From Fermentibacter sp964564435 (GTDB taxonomy: Bacteria; Fermentibacterota; Fermentibacteria; Fermentibacterales; Fermentibacteraceae): 64,000 nt of DNA. The notes beneath the pieces are model-generated. The model searched no databases, was not told the origin of the DNA, and worked only from the letters and a program-made list of their open reading frames with translations. The stretch covers positions 65,747-129,746 of the forward strand of contig CAZMAT010000006.1 in assembly GCA_964564435.1 (NCBI GenBank). Reading direction: 5' to 3'. The translations under genes were made by a program, and so were the position numbers. Below, piece by piece: positions 17,187 through 25,628 of this stretch; position 1 is the stretch's first letter; the number at the start of each line of letters is the position of its first letter.

Positions 17187-18488
17187 GTGATCCAGGAGAT
17201 CAGGGCGTCCTGGGGGAGGCTCGTATCCGTCGGCCTCCCGGTCGTGGTGAGCCAGGGGACGAACGCCGTCTGGGGCGTGGTGACGCTCCTCGTCGCGAGG
17301 GTCCTCCCCGAACCTCAGTACGCCGCGTTCTCCCTGGCCAAGACCGTCGAGATCCTGGCCGTCACGATCGGCGGCGGCTTCGTCATGCAGGCCCTGCTGA
17401 AGTATGCGTCCGAAGGCTCCGGCAGGCGTGCCGAGACCGTGAACTCTGCGGCGGCCCTGGCGCTCGCCCTGACCGTGGCCGGGGCCGGCCTGCTCCTCGC
17501 GTGCGGAGGCCTGATACGGTCCTTCTACAGCGAGATCCCGCTAGCCGGCCTGCCCGTGGTCCTCTCGCTCATGGTCCTCTCGGAGGGCATCTGCGCCATC
17601 CCCCGGAACAACCTTCTCGCCGTGCAGAAGACCCGGCAGGTGATGTGGGGCGACATCACCGGCTTCTCCGTGAGGACCTCGATCGTCCTCTTCCTGGCGT
17701 TCTCGGGCAGGCTCTCCTCCCCTCATCCCATCTTCCTTGCCCAGACCCTGTCGAATGCGGCATGCCTGCTGGTCCTCGTCCGGGGCGGGGGAAGGTTCTT
17801 CGAGAGGGGGGCCCGGGTCGCGCGGGAGAGCCTGGCCAGGGTGTGGAGGTTCTCTGTCTACACCCTGGGGACGTCGCTCGCCGCCTACGTCTACTCGTGG
17901 ACGGACATCCTGATGCTCGGGCGGATGGCTCCCGGTGACGTCGCGACATACGGTGTCGCCCGGAGCCTCACCATGTTCGTGGCGAGCCTCAACCAGGCCG
18001 CGAACATCGTGCTGCTGCCGCTCGCCTCGAGGATGCACACCACCGGGCGGACCCCCGGGGTGGCCGCGAGGACCTGGCAGGGGATCATCCTGGTGGAGGC
18101 CGTCCAGCTCCCCTTCATAGCCGTTTTCGCGATCTTCCCGAGGCAGATCCTCGATCTGCTCTTCGAGGGCAGGTACAGCGAAGGCTGGGCGGTCGTGACG
18201 GTGCTCGCCCTGCTGAACCTGGTCAAGCCTGTCGGGAGCCTCTTCTCCTCCACCGCATGCGGGCTGGGCAGGCCGGAGTACTCCCTCCGCTCGGTGCTGC
18301 TCACCGCGCTTCTCAACGTAGGCCTCAACGCGCTGTTGATACCCAGGCTCGGAGGGCTGGGGGCCGCCTATGCGACCGTGGTCTCGATGCTGGCGGGCGG
18401 GCTGGCGATATACCTCGCGGTCACCTCGTACCTGAAGAGGCAAACGGAAGGATCCGGAGAGACCGAGGCGGGTTCCGGCGCGGACTGA
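17187..18488 (+). CDS. Polysaccharide flippase, Wzx/MATE-like (second copy)
   Basis: A 433-residue membrane protein starting at the GTG at 17187, eight bases after the Wzz-like gene. About 12 hydrophobic helices are visible. WGRLVSVGLPVVVSQGTNAVWGVVTLLVARVLPEPQYAAFSLAKTV is a typical MOP-superfamily N-terminus, and PRLGGLGAAYATVVSMLAGG matches the conserved late helix of O-antigen transporters. It ends the plus-strand polysaccharide run and is followed by a hairpin. It differs clearly from the first Wzx at 5709, so this is not a recent tandem duplication. Confidence 0.8.
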   Translation: MIQEIRASWGRLVSVGLPVVVSQGTNAVWGVVTLLVARVLPEPQYAAFSLAKTVEILAVTIGGGFVMQALLKYASEGSGRRAETVNSAAALALALTVAGAGLLLACGGLIRSFYSEIPLAGLPVVLSLMVLSEGICAIPRNNLLAVQKTRQVMWGDITGFSVRTSIVLFLAFSGRLSSPHPIFLAQTLSNAACLLVLVRGGGRFFERGARVARESLARVWRFSVYTLGTSLAAYVYSWTDILMLGRMAPGDVATYGVARSLTMFVASLNQAANIVLLPLASRMHTTGRTPGVAARTWQGIILVEAVQLPFIAVFAIFPRQILDLLFEGRYSEGWAVVTVLALLNLVKPVGSLFSSTACGLGRPEYSLRSVLLTALLNVGLNALLIPRLGGLGAAYATVVSMLAGGLAIYLAVTSYLKRQTEGSGETEAGSGAD

Positions 18489-18503
18489 GCGGGATGTTCC
18501 CGC
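18489..18503. terminator. Hairpin between convergent operons, possible terminator
   Basis: Directly after the flippase stop, GCGGGA-TGT-TCCCGC forms a perfect 6-bp stem with a 3-nt loop. It sits between convergent genes, the plus-strand flippase and the minus-strand Gate protein, and could serve either strand. No long U-run follows, so intrinsic termination is uncertain. Confidence 0.4.
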
Positions 18504-18521
18504 CTTCCATCACGGCAGGGG

Positions 18522-19517
18522 TCAGGATCCCTGTTCCGCTCCGGCGGGCGCGGACGGCCGGGTGCAGAACCAGTGGAGGAAGACCCTGTCCGGTATCCTC
18601 CCGGCCACCCTGACGAGCACCGCGAGCACCGCCCAGGCGAAGACCGTCCTTGCCGCGAAGACCCCCCAGGCGCTTGCGCCCAGCGAGAGCATCAGCAGGC
18701 TGTCCTCCACGAGGCTGTGCGCGAGGCCCATCAGGCACAGTGAGAAGAAGACGTCCCTCGGGGGGATGGACCCTGATCTCGCTCCGGAGATGATGAGCCC
18801 GCCGCCGTAGGAGAGCCCGAGTATCATCCCGAAGATCGTGATGGTCGAAGCGGAGGGCCCTATCCCCATGGATACGAGGACGGGGCGCAGGCCCCTGTCC
18901 AGCAGGGCCGTGAAGCCGGTCCTCCTGAGGATCTTCAGGAGGGCGATGAGCGCAGTGACGATCAGGAATATCGACAGCAGGTTCTTCACCTGCCCCAGCG
19001 CCCATGCCCCCAGCCCCGCCCCGGCCGCCGCCGAAGGCTGCCAGAGGATCCGCGCCTCGCCGCCGAGCATGCCCAGGGCGTCGAAGATCGAGGAGAGGGC
19101 GGCTCCGATGGCGATCGCGCCACCCACCCTGAGGGGCAGCATGACCCTCATCCTCGCCCCGGCCTGCCTTGCGACGCCGAGCTCCACGGGCAGGGAGTGG
19201 GCGACCAGCATCATCGTGCAGACCACGGTGACCTGGGCGACCGTCATGTGGAGGGGAGGGGCCACCGACACGAATGTCACTATCCCGCCGTACAGGTTGG
19301 TGATCATGGCCGTGGCCCAGACGAGCCCCATGCTGCCGGGAAGGCCCACGACCGCCATCAGGGGCGAGAGCAGCCCCCCTGCCAGGTCGACGGCGCCGGT
19401 TTCCTCGAGGATCTTCACCGCGATCACTACGGGGATCATGATGCGGAAGAGCACCAGGCTGACCGCAAGGGACTCCTTCAGGAGGGCACCGATCCGCGAC
19501 GGGATTAGGCCGGGCAC
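18522..19517 (-). CDS. Gate-domain (nucleoside-recognition-like) membrane protein
   Basis: A 331-residue polytopic protein with two halves that each contain a Gate-like motif: MITNLYGGIVTFVSVAPP in the first and FGMILGLSYGGGLIISGA in the second. This pseudo-twofold architecture is that of the nucleoside-recognition/Gate family (PF07670) found in SpmA/SpmB, FeoB and CNT transporters. The start is a GTG at 19517 that shares one base with the stop of the upstream barrel gene, so they are probably co-transcribed. The transported substrate is unknown. Confidence 0.75.
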   Translation of the reverse strand: MPGLIPSRIGALLKESLAVSLVLFRIMIPVVIAVKILEETGAVDLAGGLLSPLMAVVGLPGSMGLVWATAMITNLYGGIVTFVSVAPPLHMTVAQVTVVCTMMLVAHSLPVELGVARQAGARMRVMLPLRVGGAIAIGAALSSIFDALGMLGGEARILWQPSAAAGAGLGAWALGQVKNLLSIFLIVTALIALLKILRRTGFTALLDRGLRPVLVSMGIGPSASTITIFGMILGLSYGGGLIISGARSGSIPPRDVFFSLCLMGLAHSLVEDSLLMLSLGASAWGVFAARTVFAWAVLAVLVRVAGRIPDRVFLHWFCTRPSAPAGAEQGS

Positions 19518-20245
19518 TAGAGCAGGAGCCTGAAGCCCAGGACCGCGAAGCTCACCATGGTGAAGTTGTAGGACTGATCGACGTCCGCTCCTCCCTCGAG
19601 GAACCTCCAGCCCATCGAGAGTCTGGCGTCCCTGTCGAAGGCCCAGCCCAGGCCGGCGAAGACGTCCTCGGCCCTGCCCACCGGCCCGGCGAGTGCGTCA
19701 CCGTCGAGCAGCACGTGGAGGGGGCCGGAGGCCCTCCAGTCGAGGCCGAAGCTCACCAGGGGGACGAAGCCGGTGTTCTCGGTGGATGCCGAGAGGCCTC
19801 CGCCCTCGAGCCTTATCGAGGCATCCCTGATCTTGGCCGATGCGCCGAGGCTGATGCGCATGCCATCCCTGTCGACCACCGCGTACCTGTAGGTGAGCCT
19901 GTAGGAGTCGAACCTGTAGTCGGCCGTGATGTCCGTGCCCTCCGGGAACGTGGTGTCGTCGAACAGGATGTCCTCTTCGACGACGCCGTCCGATTCGATG
20001 CGGAGGGGGGCCGCGAAGAGGCTGATCTCGCTGCGCCCTGAGGAGATGCCGCACCTCAGCCTGAAGAAGAGAGCGGGATCGGCATCGAGGTCGTCGGTGA
20101 GGGAGATCTCGTCGCCCGTCTCCCCGGGGACCCTCACATCGTTGTAGACCGACCAGCCCATGCCGGTCTCGGAGTCGACGAACCATCCCGCAGAAGCCGC
20201 CGGTGCCAGCAGGAGCGCGATCATTGTGACGGGGAGCAGTTTCAT
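19517..20245 (-). CDS. Outer-membrane beta-barrel protein
   Basis: A 242-residue protein. The frame is open far upstream, but the ATG at 20245 follows a GGAAGG-type ribosome site and gives a clear signal peptide (MKLLPVTMIALLLAPAASA) with an A-x-A cleavage site. The mature part alternates polar and hydrophobic residues in short strands (YRFDSYRLTYRYAVVDRDGM, DASIRLEGGGL) and ends in hydrophobic strand residues AVLGFRLLL, as in 8-10-stranded barrels. It is first in a two-gene unit with the Gate transporter. No specific family is recognised. Confidence 0.6.
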   Translation of the reverse strand: MKLLPVTMIALLLAPAASAGWFVDSETGMGWSVYNDVRVPGETGDEISLTDDLDADPALFFRLRCGISSGRSEISLFAAPLRIESDGVVEEDILFDDTTFPEGTDITADYRFDSYRLTYRYAVVDRDGMRISLGASAKIRDASIRLEGGGLSASTENTGFVPLVSFGLDWRASGPLHVLLDGDALAGPVGRAEDVFAGLGWAFDRDARLSMGWRFLEGGADVDQSYNFTMVSFAVLGFRLLL

Positions 20246-20302
20246 CACGATCCTTCCGTTGATCCCTCCGCGTGAAGATAACCCCCCGGGACCTCTGCAT
20301 GC

Positions 20303-20308
20303 TATCCT
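20303..20308 (+). promoter_or_regulatory. Possible -10 element upstream of the CCA-adding enzyme gene
   Basis: TATCCT lies 22 bp before the ATG at 20330 in the 84-bp divergent spacer, with a strong Shine-Dalgarno GGCGGGAGG between. No good -35 is visible, so this is a weak call. The opposite strand contains TTATCT, which could serve the divergent barrel gene. Confidence 0.25.
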
Positions 20309-20329
20309 AGACGCAGGCGGGAGGGCTTC

Positions 20330-21760
20330 ATGGATCTGGCTGAAATGCTCTTCGAGACGTTCCGGGAATCCGGCAGGCAGCTCTTCCTCGTCGGAGGAAC
20401 GGTGCGCGACAGGCTGCTGGGCCTCCCGCCCGGCGACCTGGATTTCGCCACGGACGCCTCTCCGGAAGAGACTTCCCGCATCCTTCACGGTGCGGGGATC
20501 AGGACCCTCGATATCGGCAGGCGGTTCGGGACGATCACGGCGCTGGTCGACGGCCCGGACGGCGTGGGCAGGGCGGAGATCACGACCTACAGGTCGGAGA
20601 GGTACGAGAAGGGCTCCCGCAAGCCCGGAGTGCGCTTCGGATGCTCCCTGGAGGCGGACCTCCTCCGCAGGGACTTCACCGTCAACGCCATCGCGATGGG
20701 CCCTGACGGCTCGCTGGTGGATCCCTCGGGCGGCGTGGCGGACCTCGCGGCGGGGGTGCTCCGGACTCCCGGCGACCCCTTCGTGACGATCGCAGAGGAT
20801 CCCCTCAGGAGCCTCAGGGCGGCCAGGTTCTCGGGAAGATTCGGATTCTCGGTGCAGGCCGACCTGGCCGGGGCTGTCCGGCGTGAGGCCGGGGCTCTCC
20901 GCGACGTTTCCGTCGAGAGATGGCTGAGAGAGCTCGACTCCATGCTCGAGGCCCCCGATGGCGAGGGAGCCGCTGCCTGCATGAGGTGTCTCGTGGATCT
21001 CGGCCTTCTCCCCGTCGTCCTCCCCGAGATCGCACCGCTCGCGTCCAGCGACGGCGAGGATCCCGGCGAGCACCATGTCCAGGGCGTGTGGAGCCATACC
21101 CTGTGCGTCCTGGCGAAGACCCCGCCGAGGCTCGTGCCGAGATGGGCCGCCCTCTTCCACGACGCGGGCAAGCCCTTCCGACGAACGGTCGACGCCGGCG
21201 GGTCCGTGCACTTCCACGGGCACCCCGAGATCGGGGCCGAGCTGGCGATGCAGGCCGGCGGCAGGCTGAGATTCCCCAGGGCCAGGAGGATGGACGTCGC
21301 AGGCCTCGTGCGGCTGCACCAGAGGCCTGCGGAATACTCTCCGGGCTGGGGCGACGGTGCCGTCAGGAGGCTTGCCAGGGATGCGGGAGACCTGCTGGAG
21401 GACCTTCTCGTGCTCTCCGAGGCCGATTCCGCATGCCGGGCTCCCGGTTCGGCCGGAGACAGGGCCGTGAGGCTCGCCGAACTCCGGAGAAGGCTCAGGA
21501 TGGACCCCGTCGCCTCCTCCGGAAGACTCGTCCCCGGCGAGGTCGGTGAATTCCTCGCGAGGGATCTCGGGCCGGGAGGGGGCCGTGAGACCGGGGCGCT
21601 GCTGGCCGTCCTGGAGGAGATGGTATTGTCCGGCTCGATCCCTCCCGATGCAGGACCGGAAGTCTTCCTCGAGGCTCTGGGGCGCTACCGGAGGCGGTCG
21701 TCCGGGAGCCCCTCGGAGAAGAGCGAAGAAGGCTCGAGAACGACCGACGGGGAGCCGTAG
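20330..21760 (+). CDS. cca: CCA-adding tRNA nucleotidyltransferase / poly(A) polymerase family, with HD domain
   Basis: A 476-residue class II nucleotidyltransferase. Head: LFLVGGTVRDRLLG and DLDFATDA (the D-x-D metal site), then LRRDFTVNAIAM and EDPLRSLRAARFSGRFGF, which are diagnostic of the family. An HD domain follows (VWSHTLCVL...WAALFHDAGKP...HFHGHPEIG). It adds or repairs the tRNA 3' CCA end. The last ~22 codons overlap, tail to tail, the end of the minus-strand protease gene by 76 bp. That tail is Ser/Arg/Glu-rich and looks unconserved, so the stop may have been acquired by run-on. Confidence 0.9.
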   Translation: MDLAEMLFETFRESGRQLFLVGGTVRDRLLGLPPGDLDFATDASPEETSRILHGAGIRTLDIGRRFGTITALVDGPDGVGRAEITTYRSERYEKGSRKPGVRFGCSLEADLLRRDFTVNAIAMGPDGSLVDPSGGVADLAAGVLRTPGDPFVTIAEDPLRSLRAARFSGRFGFSVQADLAGAVRREAGALRDVSVERWLRELDSMLEAPDGEGAAACMRCLVDLGLLPVVLPEIAPLASSDGEDPGEHHVQGVWSHTLCVLAKTPPRLVPRWAALFHDAGKPFRRTVDAGGSVHFHGHPEIGAELAMQAGGRLRFPRARRMDVAGLVRLHQRPAEYSPGWGDGAVRRLARDAGDLLEDLLVLSEADSACRAPGSAGDRAVRLAELRRRLRMDPVASSGRLVPGEVGEFLARDLGPGGGRETGALLAVLEEMVLSGSIPPDAGPEVFLEALGRYRRRSSGSPSEKSEEGSRTTDGEP

Positions 21761-23262
21761 TCGAGGCTGACTACGAACCTCGCCAGTATCCCGGTGCCGA
21801 TGACCCCGTCGCAGCTCGAGACCACGGGCATGTCGCCGAGGCTTCCGCACTGCCCGGCCGGTACCGTGAAGCTGCCCAGCGTGATGCCCTCCACTCCGAA
21901 CAGCACCGAAGTCCTCGTGCCGCCGACACCCTCCACGGCGACCTCCGAAGTCTCCCTCCCTTCGAGGAACGAAGGGTGCGACTCGAGGAACGCGTCGGAG
22001 AAGTGGATCGCGCCGCCGGCCCCCGTGTCGAGCACGAGCCTGACCGGTACCGAGTCCTCGAGGACGGCCTCGATCACGAGGAGGTTCATCACCTTCACGG
22101 CCGGCAGCACGCTCGAACCGGGGGGAGGTGACCAGCCGGCCCGTTCGTGGAGCGTGACCGTACCGGAGCCGTAGTCGATGCAGGTGACGAAGCGGCCGAG
22201 GAAGTCGTAGCCCAGGATCATCCCGATGTGCCGCCCCGTGGACGGGAAGAAGGCCTCGTCCAGATCCATCAGGGGAAGGGTCTGACCCGTGACCGTCGCA
22301 CCCAGGGCCGTGTACTCGGGCACCTCCGCGAAGCCGAAGGTTTCCGTCCCGCCCACTCCGACCGCACTGAATGCGCCAGTGGGCGAGAGGCCGATGCCGG
22401 TCGCGGCGCGTTCGTCGAGAACCGTGGCCCCGGCTCCCGAATCGAGAAGGATGTCCACCTCCCTCCCGCACACCGAACCGCGGAGGAAGATGTGCTGCCC
22501 TTCGAGCTCGAATCCGTACGGGACCCCCGGCTGCGGCAGGACGGCGTCCCCCGGGCGGGATGCCACCATGAAGACGCTGTCGGGAATTGGGATGTCGCAC
22601 TCGACAAGGATGCTCGTCGAGCTCGTCGCCTGTCCCAGGGCCGGGATGCTGTCGCGCGTCGAGGACGGGAAGAGTAGCCCTCCCGATTCGCGGAACCCCA
22701 CCGGCATCGAGAGCATCGCGAGCCCCATGGCCTCGGTGCGCATGAGCAGGGGCAGCCCGGAGCCGCGGGAGACGTAGTAGATGACGGGCACGCCGCCTGC
22801 CTCGAACGCCAGGGGGGTCGCGCTCTCTCCGGCGATGACGGTGTCGGGGCCCGAGGTCAGCCCGGACGCGCCGGGATCGAGGAATGCGTCCTGGAATACG
22901 GTCATCCTGGCGAGCGCCGCCTGCGATCTCGAGGCTTCGTCGCCGGCTGTCAGGGCCCCGTTCCTGTCGACCGACCAGACGCTGTCCCCCGAGATCAGCA
23001 GATCCTGCGACACCGGGCCGACACGCATCGATATCCTGCCGGCGAACGGCTCCCTGACCCACCATGACTCGCTCGTCCCCGAGAGGCCCGCCATGTGGAC
23101 GCTGTCGATCGTGTGGAGGGTGGAGAGAGCCTCGAGCGCCTCGCGGCCGCCCAGGGCCCTCAGGTAGGCCTCCGCCGCCTCATCGACCCCGCCGTCGGAA
23201 ACGGGCCCCGAACAGCCCGCCGCCATCAGCAGGGCGGCCCCTGCAGCGAGTTGCATCCTCAA
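21685..23262 (-). CDS. Lipoprotein with duplicated retropepsin-like aspartyl protease domains
   Basis: A 525-residue predicted lipoprotein. The TTG at 23262 has GGAG six bases upstream; an in-frame ATG at 23256 is the alternative. Signal MQLAAGAALLMAAGC supplies the lipidated Cys (C17). Residues ~28-200 resemble a LolA/LppX-like fold. Two retropepsin-like lobes follow: ILLDSGAGATVLDE (D274-S-G) with MILGYDFLGRF, and LVLDTGAGGAIHFS (D412-T-G) with VIGTGILARF. Each lobe ends in a D-Y-G-S strand. Both Asp motifs are intact, so an active bilobed protease is plausible. It is last of a three-gene envelope operon. Confidence 0.75.
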   Translation of the reverse strand: MRMQLAAGAALLMAAGCSGPVSDGGVDEAAEAYLRALGGREALEALSTLHTIDSVHMAGLSGTSESWWVREPFAGRISMRVGPVSQDLLISGDSVWSVDRNGALTAGDEASRSQAALARMTVFQDAFLDPGASGLTSGPDTVIAGESATPLAFEAGGVPVIYYVSRGSGLPLLMRTEAMGLAMLSMPVGFRESGGLLFPSSTRDSIPALGQATSSTSILVECDIPIPDSVFMVASRPGDAVLPQPGVPYGFELEGQHIFLRGSVCGREVDILLDSGAGATVLDERAATGIGLSPTGAFSAVGVGGTETFGFAEVPEYTALGATVTGQTLPLMDLDEAFFPSTGRHIGMILGYDFLGRFVTCIDYGSGTVTLHERAGWSPPPGSSVLPAVKVMNLLVIEAVLEDSVPVRLVLDTGAGGAIHFSDAFLESHPSFLEGRETSEVAVEGVGGTRTSVLFGVEGITLGSFTVPAGQCGSLGDMPVVSSCDGVIGTGILARFVVSLDYGSPSVVLEPSSLFSEGLPDDRLR

Positions 23263-23295
23263 GTCACTCTCCAGTCCGCCGGCAGCTCGCCGGCC

Positions 23296-24306
23296 TCAGG
23301 GGATGAACGGCAGCCTGCCCGCCCCCGCGGATTCGAGGAGCGCGAACAGGATGCCTCTCCTGTCGGCCCCGGCGAACGCGGCCGACAGGGTGATGCCGAT
23401 GTCGGCCTCCCGGCCGGCGTGGTAGACGCTGAGCTCGTGCCCGCCGGCGGCGCCGAGGTCCCAGAGCGGGATGACGTCGCACGGACAGTGTCCGATGGCG
23501 CGCAGGCTGTCGGTTCTGAACAGCAGGGGGTCGACAGGCAGCCCGGGGATGCCGTCGAGCAGCACGTTCCATGCGTGGAAGACAAGGCTGTCGCCCCTGC
23601 GGACCAGCCCGCCCTCCACCCCGGCGCGTATCCCCTCCTTCCGGGCCTCCTCCATGAACTCGACGGCCATGTCCAGGCACGGCCCGGTGCCGGTGAAGGA
23701 GTCGGGCATCCCTACTCCCGCGGCGATGGCGAGGATATCGTCGAACCTCTCCCGGCCCAGGCCTCCCGGCAGAGGTCTGAAGGTGTGGGGGGACTGCACG
23801 ATGTGGAGCATCACGGGCAGCTCGACCGTCTCCCCGGATGCAAGCAGGGGTATGTGCGCGAGGAGCCTGCCTCCGTCCCGGCGGAAGGGGCCGTAGAGCA
23901 TCGTGAGGGACTGGCATGGGGGATGGGGCCTGGGCAGCGGCATCACGACGGTGAGGTCCCGGGCGTCCGAGGAGCCCAGGTTGGTGACCCCTGCCGTCAG
24001 CACGAGCAGCGTGTCTAACGGGACCGAGCCCGCCATCCTGTCGGAGAGCCAGGACCTCGTGGCCGGATCCTCAGCTCCTCCGAGGGCGATCCCGTATGCG
24101 GACGCCGCCTCCTCGAACCTCCCCGCAGCCTCCAGCAGGCTGGCGAAGAGTATGGGCCCTTCTCCACCCTGCCTCGCAGCGAGTTCGGCGAACAGGATCG
24201 CCTCCTGCGGGATCTCCGCGACGCCCGCGAGCTTCCTGCACGAGTCGGCGGGCGAGACTGAGAAGGAGGCGAGCAGCAGGGCGCCGATCGATGCGGCCGG
24301 GATCAT
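23296..24306 (-). CDS. Secreted transglutaminase-like cysteine protein
   Basis: A 336-residue protein with signal-like N-terminus MIPAASIGALLLASFSVSPA; its ATG overlaps the permease stop (ATGA). I recognise a transglutaminase-like core: C210 in TGTGPCLDMAVEF, H244 in LVFHAWNVLLDG and D259 in LPVDPLLF. The spacing and surrounding residues match the Cys-His-Asp triad of bacterial transglutaminase-core proteins. The first ~90 residues look helical (possibly TPR-like), then a beta-sandwich-like region precedes the core. Such enzymes cleave or cross-link peptides in the periplasm. Substrate is unknown; the fold call rests on motif geometry. Confidence 0.6.
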   Translation of the reverse strand: MIPAASIGALLLASFSVSPADSCRKLAGVAEIPQEAILFAELAARQGGEGPILFASLLEAAGRFEEAASAYGIALGGAEDPATRSWLSDRMAGSVPLDTLLVLTAGVTNLGSSDARDLTVVMPLPRPHPPCQSLTMLYGPFRRDGGRLLAHIPLLASGETVELPVMLHIVQSPHTFRPLPGGLGRERFDDILAIAAGVGMPDSFTGTGPCLDMAVEFMEEARKEGIRAGVEGGLVRRGDSLVFHAWNVLLDGIPGLPVDPLLFRTDSLRAIGHCPCDVIPLWDLGAAGGHELSVYHAGREADIGITLSAAFAGADRRGILFALLESAGAGRLPFIP

Positions 24307-25526
24307 CCCCGGAGGCCCCTCAGGGGGTCGAGCGACGCCGCCCTGAAGGCCGGGACGGCCGCGGACGCCAGGCTGAGGAGGAGGGAGGCCGCGCAGGTCG
24401 CCGCCACGCTGGCGGGAACGACGGACACGGGTATGTGCTCATGGAAGGAGTAGACGTCCGGCAGCGTCAGGATACCGGCTCCTCCGACCAGCCAGCACCC
24501 CGTGAGGCCCAGGGCCAGCCCGGCCGAGACCCCGATCAGGCCGACCAGCGCACCCTCCCAGATGAAGACCGAGAGGATCAGCCGGCTGGATGCGCCCATC
24601 GCCCTGAGTATGGATATGTCGCGGCGCCGTTCGACGACCGAGCGCGCGATGGTCCCGGTGATGTTGAAGGTCGCTACGAGCGTGACGAGGAGTATCGCCG
24701 CGAAGGAGCCCATCTTCTCGAGCTGCATGGACGCGGCCAGGGAGGGGTTCTTCTCCTTCCACGTCCTCAGCCTGACGCTGTCGGGCACCATCGGCCCGAG
24801 CAGCTCCGCCGCCTCCTCGGGGGAGACGCCGTCCTCCAGTCCCACCGCGATCCCGGAGCAGCCCCCGCGCGGGAGGAACATCCTGGCGGCCAGCTCCATC
24901 GGGACATAGGCCAGGGCCCTGTCGTTGACGGGCAGGCCGGTCTCCACCGCGCCCGCGAGCACCGCCCTGCCTATCGCGAATCCCCGCGAGGTGAAGAACG
25001 ACTCCGGTGGGAAGAAGATGAGCGTGTCGCCGAGGGGATGATAGAGATCCTCGGCGAGATAGAGGCCCGTGACGGTGCAGGGGAACCCGTCCGCCGAGAG
25101 CAGCCTGGGTTCTCCGTAGACAAGGTTGCTGTCGAGCCCGGACGAGGCGATGCCGGTGACCGGGTCGATTCCCCTTATCCTGCAGCCTGTCTCCAGGTCC
25201 CTGGAAGGGAGCCTGACGATGGCCTCGCCCTCGATGTACGGTGAAACGGAGGCTATCCCCGGGACTTCGCCGATGACGGCCAGGACAGAATCCGGGATGA
25301 AGAGCGCGCCGCCCGAGCCGGGCACTATCTCGAGCGGGGCCTCGGCCGTGGTCACCGAACCCGAGATGAAGCCCTCGAGACCCTCCATAACGCCCATGAC
25401 TATGATGAGGGCCGCCACCCCGAGCGCGACTCCGGAGATGCTGACCACCGAGGCCAGCGCCACCGTGCGCCTCTCGGGGTGCCGCCTCATGTATCTCCAG
25501 GCGAGATGCCACGAAAGGGAACCCAT
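24303..25526 (-). CDS. ABC transporter permease, LolC/LolE-like
   Basis: A 407-residue permease. The chosen ATG at 25526 is preceded by GGAGG. First helix after WHLAWRYMRRHPERRTVALASVVSISGVALGVAALIIVMGVMEG, which closely matches the LolC/E N-terminus. A large periplasmic domain (about residues 50-260) follows, then FtsX-type helices with ARSVVERRRDISILRAMGAS, the conserved cytoplasmic coupling motif. LolCDE extracts lipoproteins for outer-membrane sorting. No ATPase gene is adjacent. The downstream operon encodes a transglutaminase-like protein and a lipoprotein protease, so a dedicated lipoprotein or envelope-processing role is possible. Confidence 0.85.
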   Translation of the reverse strand: MGSLSWHLAWRYMRRHPERRTVALASVVSISGVALGVAALIIVMGVMEGLEGFISGSVTTAEAPLEIVPGSGGALFIPDSVLAVIGEVPGIASVSPYIEGEAIVRLPSRDLETGCRIRGIDPVTGIASSGLDSNLVYGEPRLLSADGFPCTVTGLYLAEDLYHPLGDTLIFFPPESFFTSRGFAIGRAVLAGAVETGLPVNDRALAYVPMELAARMFLPRGGCSGIAVGLEDGVSPEEAAELLGPMVPDSVRLRTWKEKNPSLAASMQLEKMGSFAAILLVTLVATFNITGTIARSVVERRRDISILRAMGASSRLILSVFIWEGALVGLIGVSAGLALGLTGCWLVGGAGILTLPDVYSFHEHIPVSVVPASVAATCAASLLLSLASAAVPAFRAASLDPLRGLRG

Positions 25527-25628
25527 AACGCCTCCAGGCATATCATGTAATATGCGGAGCCCCGGGCGCGCGGGGCTTGCCCCGCCGGAGGCGGGTGCGA
25601 TAGTATCGTGTTTTCGGGGGGAGAATCC
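25527..25628. promoter_or_regulatory. Divergent regulatory spacer with two GC hairpins and a short palindrome
   Basis: This 102-bp spacer separates the minus-strand lolC/E-like operon from the plus-strand C25 peptidase genes. It holds TAATAT (25548-25553), a 7-bp-stem hairpin AGCCCCG/CGGGGCT (25558-25577), a 6-bp-stem hairpin CCCGCC/GGCGGG (25581-25595) and the 11-bp palindrome CGATAGTATCG (25598-25608), which contains a -10-like TAGTAT. Divergent promoters and an operator are plausible; none can be proven from sequence. Confidence 0.4.

Noticed and set aside
20246..23065. Upstream extension of the outer-membrane barrel frame by about 940 codons
   Set aside because: It runs antisense to cca and lies in another frame of the protease gene; the ATG at 20245 has a ribosome site and a signal peptide.
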